Positions 37,433 to 42,969 of a stretch of DNA of 42,969 nucleotides are shown here, in pieces. Below the pieces are notes generated by a model. That model searched no databases. It saw only the letters and a program-made list of their open reading frames with translations, and had not been told where the DNA came from. Location of the stretch: contig JAHIOW010000027.1 of assembly GCA_018895075.1 (NCBI GenBank), positions 1-42,969 of the forward strand, in the 5' to 3' direction. The translations under genes were made by a program, and so were the position numbers. Origin of the DNA: Candidatus Omnitrophota bacterium. Lineage in GTDB: Bacteria; Omnitrophota; Gorgyraeia; Gygaellales; Profunditerraquicolaceae. Position 1 is the stretch's first letter. Each line of letters starts with the position of its first letter.

Positions 37433-39910
37433 TTAAAACAAGCTTAACTGCTCTTCGTCTTTACCATGCCTTTCTTGTGGGTCAAAGATGGCAATCTTAC
37501 CATATTCACCATCAAAACCCGCCTGGATATTAACCTTGCCTTGCCGCACCCTTAATATACCTTCTGCAACCCGAGGAGGCATTCCTTTAAGTAAATCTTC
37601 CTTGGTCGCTTTAAGCAGGATTTCAAACTCGGTACCAAACTTAGCTATCATACTACGATAATCTCTCTCTACAGCCATTGAACCCTTACCTACACCTTTT
37701 GCCCCGGCAATAATCTCATCCAAAGGAATAAGATTTTTATAAGGGATAAAGTCGGCAGGCATGTATCCTTCTGGCCGATCCGCCAACTGCTCTACCCGGT
37801 TCATCACGCCCACAGTTACCGGCTTGCCACATTTAGGGCACCTGCCTTTATTTTGTTTAGTTTCTCCGGGAGATAATCGCATACCACAAAGCCGGTGCCC
37901 GTCATAATGATACTTGCCTTCTTCGGGGAAAAACTCAACGGTATATAAGAACCTCTTTTTATCTTTGGTCTTTAGAACCTCTCTGATGGTTTTATAATCC
38001 AACGCGCAATCAAAGACATTTGCCTCGCGGCCTATCTTAGAAGGTGAGTGGGAATCGCTGTTTGATATCAAGGTAAATTTATCTAAAGCGGATAACCTCC
38101 AATTTAAGGGAGGGTCGCTTGAAAGGCCCGTTTCTAAAGCAAATATCTTTGGTGTCTGTTTTTCAAAGCAATCTTCGATGCGGTCAAAACCTGACATAGA
38201 ACCGAATAAAGAAAACCAGGGTGTCCAACAATTATGAACCGTGGCGAATTCACAAACATAAGAATTATCTTCATCTACTTCTAAATTATAAACAACACCA
38301 TTGTATCTTTCTTTAGAAATATCCCTAACGGGTAAATATACATATTTATTATCCATCCAGCCATGTCTTGTTGACAATTTTGTTCTAAACTTCTTAAATA
38401 CGCTATCTTTTAATAAATTAAATTTATCTTCAAAAAAAGAAAGGTTATTAAAGTGGAACATATCGTGCTGGGCTAATATTTCTCTGGTTCCTATAAAATG
38501 CTTGCCACGATTCTTATGTTTTTTCGTAGAATCTAAGCCAATAGACGGAATGATGCCCAACCGTAAAAATAATACTTTCATTTGATTCATTAATGGTCTC
38601 GATGATGTGTATCCTTTATCCCCACGCCACCAGCCTTTAATAGTTTCTACCTGTTTTTCAAGCGGCAAATACAGCATCCAATTCGGTAAAGATTTAGAAA
38701 ATGCTTTTTTATTTCTTGTGTTTATATAGAAGAGTTTACTGAACAGGTTATATAAAACCTTTGAATAAAATATCAGCTCTATTCCTTTTATATCCTTTTT
38801 AATCTGAATTTTCGATAATTCTATGCCAAATATTTTTTGAATTAAACTTATTACATCATTTATGTATTCTTCTTCGTCTTCTAAAAAACAAAATGAGATG
38901 CAATCTCTACTATTTGTATACCCTTCAGAAATAAAATATCCGGCCAAGCGACAGAAATCTTTATCTATTTCAATAATATTTTTAACAAAGCGTGTTCGGC
39001 TACCTTTATAAGCAATTTTCCCTTCCTTAAAAACAAATTTTCCTTTTAATAGCCTGCTAATCTCTATTCTCGTATTGTATCTAATTTCATTATTGAACCG
39101 CGGAAAAACCAAAGCATCATTTATTTTTATATCCTTGGCCTGAACCCACTCTGGCTTATATTGCATAAAGTATTTTTGCTTGCAGCCTTTATTTTTTAGC
39201 TGAGAGCACCTTGGCATGCAAAAAGTCCCTCTTGAGGCGCAGTATTTATGTGTTTTGATTATATAGAACGGGTGCTCTGCTGTGGTTTTAATACCTTCTC
39301 GGAAATAATAAGGTTTGATATGAAAAATCTCGCCATTATAATCTCTTTTAAATAATTCTGTCACGCTTCTTAGCCGCATTCTATGAGTATATACATAGTC
39401 CTTTTTTGAAATTTCTTCTATTATTTTTAATCCATTGTTGGTATGCACAAATGTCCCGGGTAAAAGACAATGTGCTGGTACAACCATACAATTCTCATCA
39501 ATATCAAAGATAATCCGCGCCAGTTCTTCGGCATCCATGCCTAATATCGGCCGGCCGTCGGAAGCTAAATTTCCGTAACGGGCAAGTGTTTCATTTATTT
39601 TATCAGTAGTTTTAAAGGAGGGGCTGAACACCATATTATGGATACGGTAACCGCGTCCGTTTTTAGAATAGATACTGCTGATCTCTGCGGTTAAGATAAA
39701 ATAGACATTCCGATATTTAAACAGGCCGTTCCCCAAATCTTCTAAATGCGCCTTTACTTCCTCCAGCCACAGATGATGCGTAAAATCACCTGTCCCCATC
39801 AGGGTTACGCCCTTTAATCCTGCCCATTCCGCAATATGGGCAATATCCATATCCCTGCTTGTTGCCCGGCTGTATTTAGAGTGAATATGAAAATCAGCAA
39901 TAAATTTCAT
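37433..39910 (-). CDS. PHP-domain protein (TIGR00375-like) precursor interrupted by an intein
   Basis: ORF 825 aa; extein ADFHIHSKYSRATSRDMD, GTGDFTHHLWLEEVK, VPAH/CWTPWFSLFGS, FALETGLSSDPPLNWRLSALDKFTLISNSDSHSP, zinc-ribbon CGMRLSP...CPKCGKP. Confidence 0.93.
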   Translation of the reverse strand: MKFIADFHIHSKYSRATSRDMDIAHIAEWAGLKGVTLMGTGDFTHHLWLEEVKAHLEDLGNGLFKYRNVYFILTAEISSIYSKNGRGYRIHNMVFSPSFKTTDKINETLARYGNLASDGRPILGMDAEELARIIFDIDENCMVVPAHCLLPGTFVHTNNGLKIIEEISKKDYVYTHRMRLRSVTELFKRDYNGEIFHIKPYYFREGIKTTAEHPFYIIKTHKYCASRGTFCMPRCSQLKNKGCKQKYFMQYKPEWVQAKDIKINDALVFPRFNNEIRYNTRIEISRLLKGKFVFKEGKIAYKGSRTRFVKNIIEIDKDFCRLAGYFISEGYTNSRDCISFCFLEDEEEYINDVISLIQKIFGIELSKIQIKKDIKGIELIFYSKVLYNLFSKLFYINTRNKKAFSKSLPNWMLYLPLEKQVETIKGWWRGDKGYTSSRPLMNQMKVLFLRLGIIPSIGLDSTKKHKNRGKHFIGTREILAQHDMFHFNNLSFFEDKFNLLKDSVFKKFRTKLSTRHGWMDNKYVYLPVRDISKERYNGVVYNLEVDEDNSYVCEFATVHNCWTPWFSLFGSMSGFDRIEDCFEKQTPKIFALETGLSSDPPLNWRLSALDKFTLISNSDSHSPSKIGREANVFDCALDYKTIREVLKTKDKKRFLYTVEFFPEEGKYHYDGHRLCGMRLSPGETKQNKGRCPKCGKPVTVGVMNRVEQLADRPEGYMPADFIPYKNLIPLDEIIAGAKGVGKGSMAVERDYRSMIAKFGTEFEILLKATKEDLLKGMPPRVAEGILRVRQGKVNIQAGFDGEYGKIAIFDPQERHGKDEEQLSLF
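38231..39469 (-). mobile_element. Intein (413 aa) with LAGLIDADG-type homing endonuclease domain
   Basis: Begins CLLPGTFVHTNNGLKIIEEI (block A), GIKTTAEHPFYII (block B), LAGYFISEGYT (block C), IKGWWRGDKGY (block E), YNGVVYNLEVDEDNSYVCEFATVHN then C+1 (blocks F/G). Confidence 0.93.
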
Positions 39911-41187
39911 TTTGAAGCGGCGTAAACAATCTCACCGCCTAAAATTGTGTATTCTACAATGCCTTTTAATTTCCGTCCAAGAAAAGCCGAATTTCTCGAT
40001 TTCGACCGGATGCTATCTTTATCCACGAGCCATTCTCTATCAGGTGAGACTACAATAAGGTCTGCTGTTTTTGCGGCTCTTATTGTACCTTTATCTATTC
40101 CTAAAATCTGGGCGGGGTTCAATGCCAATTTCTTAACCAGTTCTGTCCAGTCTAATATTCTCTTATCCACAAGCTCAGTGATACTTACTGCCAAGAGGGT
40201 CTCTAAGCCGATTGTCCCAAACTCCGCGCGCTCAAACTCTATATCCTTTTCATTATCAGTATGCGGTGCGTGGTCAGAGGCAATAACATCAATTATCCCT
40301 TTTCTTAATCCTTCTTTTATTGCCTCTGCGTCTTTTTTGGTTCTTAAGGGCGGATTTACTTTCATGTTTGTGTTATAATCCAGCACCTCTTCCTCGGTTA
40401 AGGCGAAATAATGCGGCGCGGTCTCAGCAGTAACCTTTATACCTTTTTGTCTTGCCCGGGCAATTATATCCACCGATTCAAGACAGCTGACATGGGCAAT
40501 ATGTATACGGGCACCTACTTTTGCGGCAAGTCTGATGTCGCGTTCAACCCTTTTATATTCGGATTCTCTGGATACCCCTCTTAACCCCAGCCGCGTTGAA
40601 ACAACTCCTAGATTTATTACGCCATTACGACTAAGCCCCTTATCTTCACAGTGGCAGATTGTCAATATATCTGTATCTTTGGCTTTTTTCAGCGCCTTTA
40701 AGAATAAGTCTTCGGTATCTACGGAAGAGCCGTCATCAGAAATAGCTACTGCACCCTGTTTTTTAAACATAGGGATGTCGGCGAGCGCTTGACCCTGACG
40801 GCCCTTGGTAATGGTAGCACTGATAAAGACATTGGTGTGGGCGGTTTTTTTGATTATATCTTTTAGTAACCCCATTGCCTCTTTAGAATCAATAGCGGGG
40901 TGGGTATTCGGCATGGCCAAAACCGAGGTCACCCCGCCTTTTAATGCCGCGCTTGTACCGGTTGAAATCGTTTCCTTGTCTTCTCTACCTGGCTCTCTTA
41001 GATGTACATGCATATCTACCAGGCCGGGCATAACTATTTTTTCGGTGGCATCGACTATCTGGTCTGCCTGCACCTTAAGATTCTTAGCAATCTTGGAAAT
41101 CTTGAAATCCTCTACAAGGATATCCGAGATTTCATTTAATTTATTGGCCGGATCAACGACCAGGCCGTTTTTTATCAGTATTTTCAT
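39907..41187 (-). CDS. pyrC: Dihydroorotase
   Basis: ORF opens at 41199; VDMHVHLREPGREDKET, HIAHVSCLESVDII, ASDHAPHT. Confidence 0.95.
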   Translation of the reverse strand: MKILIKNGLVVDPANKLNEISDILVEDFKISKIAKNLKVQADQIVDATEKIVMPGLVDMHVHLREPGREDKETISTGTSAALKGGVTSVLAMPNTHPAIDSKEAMGLLKDIIKKTAHTNVFISATITKGRQGQALADIPMFKKQGAVAISDDGSSVDTEDLFLKALKKAKDTDILTICHCEDKGLSRNGVINLGVVSTRLGLRGVSRESEYKRVERDIRLAAKVGARIHIAHVSCLESVDIIARARQKGIKVTAETAPHYFALTEEEVLDYNTNMKVNPPLRTKKDAEAIKEGLRKGIIDVIASDHAPHTDNEKDIEFERAEFGTIGLETLLAVSITELVDKRILDWTELVKKLALNPAQILGIDKGTIRAAKTADLIVVSPDREWLVDKDSIRSKSRNSAFLGRKLKGIVEYTILGGEIVYAASK

Positions 41188-42121
41188 ATTTTTTATCATG
41201 CCCCTGGGACACCAAAAACAATACCGCCATCCTTACGGCAATGCCATTGGTGACCTGCTCTAATATCACCGAATTTAGCCCATCAGCAACTTCGCTGGAT
41301 ATCTCAATGCCGCGATTAAGCGGACCAGGATGCATCACCAGAATCTTCTTTTTTAACTTTGCTATTCTTTCTTTCGTAATACCGAAATTCTGGAAATATT
41401 CTATGTGGGTAGGAAATGCCGCCCCTTCATCCCGCTCAAACTGCATCCTTAAAACATTTACTGCATCCGCGTTATACAGGGCCTCATCTATATCGTGGGT
41501 TACCGAGACCCCCGTTTGTTCTATGCCCGGGGGGATGAGCATCCGGGGTGCACAAACTATTACCTTGGCGCCTAACTTGGTTAAGCCCCAGATATTTGAA
41601 CGCGCCACCCTTGAATGGGCAATATCCCCTACTATAGCCACATTGAGGCCTTGAATCTTGCCTATCTTTTCCTTTAAGGTAAAGATATCTAACAGCGCCT
41701 GGGTGGGATGTTCATGCCAACCATCCCCGGCATTAACTACACTGATATCCAGATGGCGCGCAAGCAGCTGGGCTGCGCCTGAACTATTATGCCTTAACAC
41801 AACAATATCTGCCTTAAGTGCCTGGATGTTCCTGCCTGTATCTACCAAAGTCTCGCCCTTGCGTACACTAGAGGTCTCCACGGCAATGGTAATCATATCT
41901 GCTGATAATCTCTTTGCTGCCACCTCAAAGGAAATCCGGGTGCGTGTGGAAGGCTCATAAAATAGATTCACCACCGTCCTGCCGCGCAGTGCCGGAACCT
42001 TTTTAATCTCTCGGGTAGAGATCTCCTTAAAAGACTCTGCCGTAGTCAGAATAAGCTCCAGCTCCTCTTTGCTTAACTCTTCTAGACCCAATAAATCTTT
42101 TCTCGTCCAGCTTATAGGCAT
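41153..42121 (-). CDS. pyrB: Aspartate carbamoyltransferase catalytic subunit
   Basis: ORF 322 aa; LFYEPSTRTRISFEVAAKRLSAD, VVNAGDGWHEHPTQALLDIFTL, VMHPGPLNRGIEI. Confidence 0.97.
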   Translation of the reverse strand: MPISWTRKDLLGLEELSKEELELILTTAESFKEISTREIKKVPALRGRTVVNLFYEPSTRTRISFEVAAKRLSADMITIAVETSSVRKGETLVDTGRNIQALKADIVVLRHNSSGAAQLLARHLDISVVNAGDGWHEHPTQALLDIFTLKEKIGKIQGLNVAIVGDIAHSRVARSNIWGLTKLGAKVIVCAPRMLIPPGIEQTGVSVTHDIDEALYNADAVNVLRMQFERDEGAAFPTHIEYFQNFGITKERIAKLKKKILVMHPGPLNRGIEISSEVADGLNSVILEQVTNGIAVRMAVLFLVSQGHDKKYENTDKKRPGR

Positions 42122-42124
42122 AAT

Positions 42125-42676
42125 TTACTGCGTTTGCATAATTACCACTTCATCTTTACCGTCAGTTTCTTCTAAGCGCACCTCTATAGTTTCATTTTTG
42201 GCAGTAGGGATATTTTTACCGACATAATCTGTGCGTATGGGTATTTCCCGATGGCCCCTATCTATCAACACTGCCAATTGTATTGACTTAGGCCTGCCGA
42301 AATCAACCAATGCGTCTAAAGCAGAGCGCACGGTGCGACCGGTGTATAAGACATCATCTACTAAAACAATATTTTTATCCGTAATATCAAAATCTATTTC
42401 CGTCTTATGCACCACCGGCTGGGAGGCAACGAGAGTAAGGTCATCGCGATATAGGGTAATATCTAAGATTCCCACCGGGATACTCTCTCCCTCGATCCTA
42501 TTAATGTAATCGGCTAAGCGCTTAGCTAAATAAGCACCTCGCTTTCTTATTCCTACAAGACATAAATCTTTTGTGCCTTTGTTCTTCTCGAGAATCTCAT
42601 GGGCAATGCGTATGAGGGTGCGGCCCAGTGTATCTTTATCTATTATCTTTGCCTTCTCTCTCATCTTTGACCTCAA
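42125..42676 (-). CDS. pyrR: Bifunctional pyr operon regulator / uracil phosphoribosyltransferase
   Basis: ORF 183 aa; [60 protein letters not shown]. Confidence 0.96.
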   Translation of the reverse strand: MRSKMREKAKIIDKDTLGRTLIRIAHEILEKNKGTKDLCLVGIRKRGAYLAKRLADYINRIEGESIPVGILDITLYRDDLTLVASQPVVHKTEIDFDITDKNIVLVDDVLYTGRTVRSALDALVDFGRPKSIQLAVLIDRGHREIPIRTDYVGKNIPTAKNETIEVRLEETDGKDEVVIMQTQ

Positions 42677-42683
42677 GTGGGCA

Positions 42684-42721
42684 TAAAAAAACCCAGCCGT
42701 CTATTACTTTACGGTTGGGTT
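42684..42721 (-). terminator. Rho-independent terminator in the pyrR leader (attenuator)
   Basis: Minus strand AACCCAACCGT-AAAGTAATAG-ACGGCTGGGTT followed by a T run; located just upstream of pyrR. Confidence 0.85.
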
Positions 42722-42755
42722 ATTATTATCGCCACAGTTATATACCATCTCATTT

Positions 42756-42791
42756 AACCTTGATAGCTTCTCTTGAGCTAGCTTAAAGGTT
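42756..42791 (-). promoter_or_regulatory. Candidate PyrR-binding hairpin (anti-antiterminator)
   Basis: Minus strand AACCTTTAAGC-TAGCTCAAGAGAAGCTA-TCAAGGTT; loop UCAAGAGAAGCU resembles the Bacillus PyrR site UCCAGAGAGGCU. Confidence 0.6.
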
Positions 42792-42807
42792 ATTTATATT
42801 AACCATA

Positions 42808-42836
42808 AATATACCATCTGGGCTGGTATCTGTCAA
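42808..42836 (-). promoter_or_regulatory. Predicted sigma70-type promoter of the pyr cluster
   Basis: Minus strand TTGACA-N17-TATATT upstream of the leader. Confidence 0.8.
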
Positions 42837-42900
42837 GGAAAATCTGCCCTGCGGGCAGAGGCTTAAAAACAACAAGCCTGCCTGCCGCAGGCAGGGATAA

Positions 42901-42969
42901 CTACTTTATCTCAATCGCCTCACCACACTGAGGACAGTGCAAATAGCTTTGGCCATCAAGATGGTATTC
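42901..42969 (-). CDS. C-terminal fragment of an unidentified protein (CPQCG motif), truncated by the window edge
   Basis: Minus strand open frame EYHLDGQSYLHCPQCGEAIEIK-stop. Confidence 0.5.
   Translation of the reverse strand, partial: EYHLDGQSYLHCPQCGEAIEIK

Noticed and set aside
37433-39910. PHP protein as a DNA polymerase X or PolC PHP domain
   Set aside because: Sequence pattern (VPAHxWTPWFSLFGS, ALETGLSSDPPLNWRLS) fits a TIGR00375-type stand-alone PHP protein with zinc ribbon; no polymerase motifs are present.

Overview
The 42,969-bp window is a dense bacterial chromosome segment in which every credible gene lies on the minus strand. Composition and gene types suggest an uncultured Omnitrophota-like lineage, but that is inference only. 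Reading in the direction of transcription (high to low coordinates), it contains: a pyrimidine cluster (pyrR-pyrB-pyrC-PHP protein-tRNA-Arg-TIGR00725-like-carA-carB-mutM-methyltransferase-pyrK-TSUP-pyrD-pyrF); a V/A-type ATPase operon (E-DUF2764-like-A-B-D-I-K); tRNA-Val and tRNA-Asp; an outer-membrane protein; small metabolic genes; pabB/pabC; and a dispersed hyp set (hypF C-terminal domain, hypC, hypD, hypE) interrupted by envelope proteins. The observations most worth following are: (1) a 413-aa intein with intact LAGLIDADG-type motifs inside a PHP-domain protein, inserted directly after a conserved His of the PHP core; (2) at least seven sites with degenerate 7-bp-period repeats inside or at the ends of genes, two of which are inverted A-rich/T-rich arrays that encode the signal peptide of a downstream gene, one of these also apparently truncating the upstream nth gene at its fourth Fe-S cysteine; (3) a 23-aa in-frame insertion in PyrF with inverted ends, resembling a protein-coding palindromic element; (4) a CarA with the catalytic His/Glu of its glutaminase triad missing; (5) a PyrR-type attenuator leader ahead of pyrR; and (6) an M1 peptidase fused to an Omp85-like barrel. 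No searches were run. Family calls come from motif recognition in the supplied translations.
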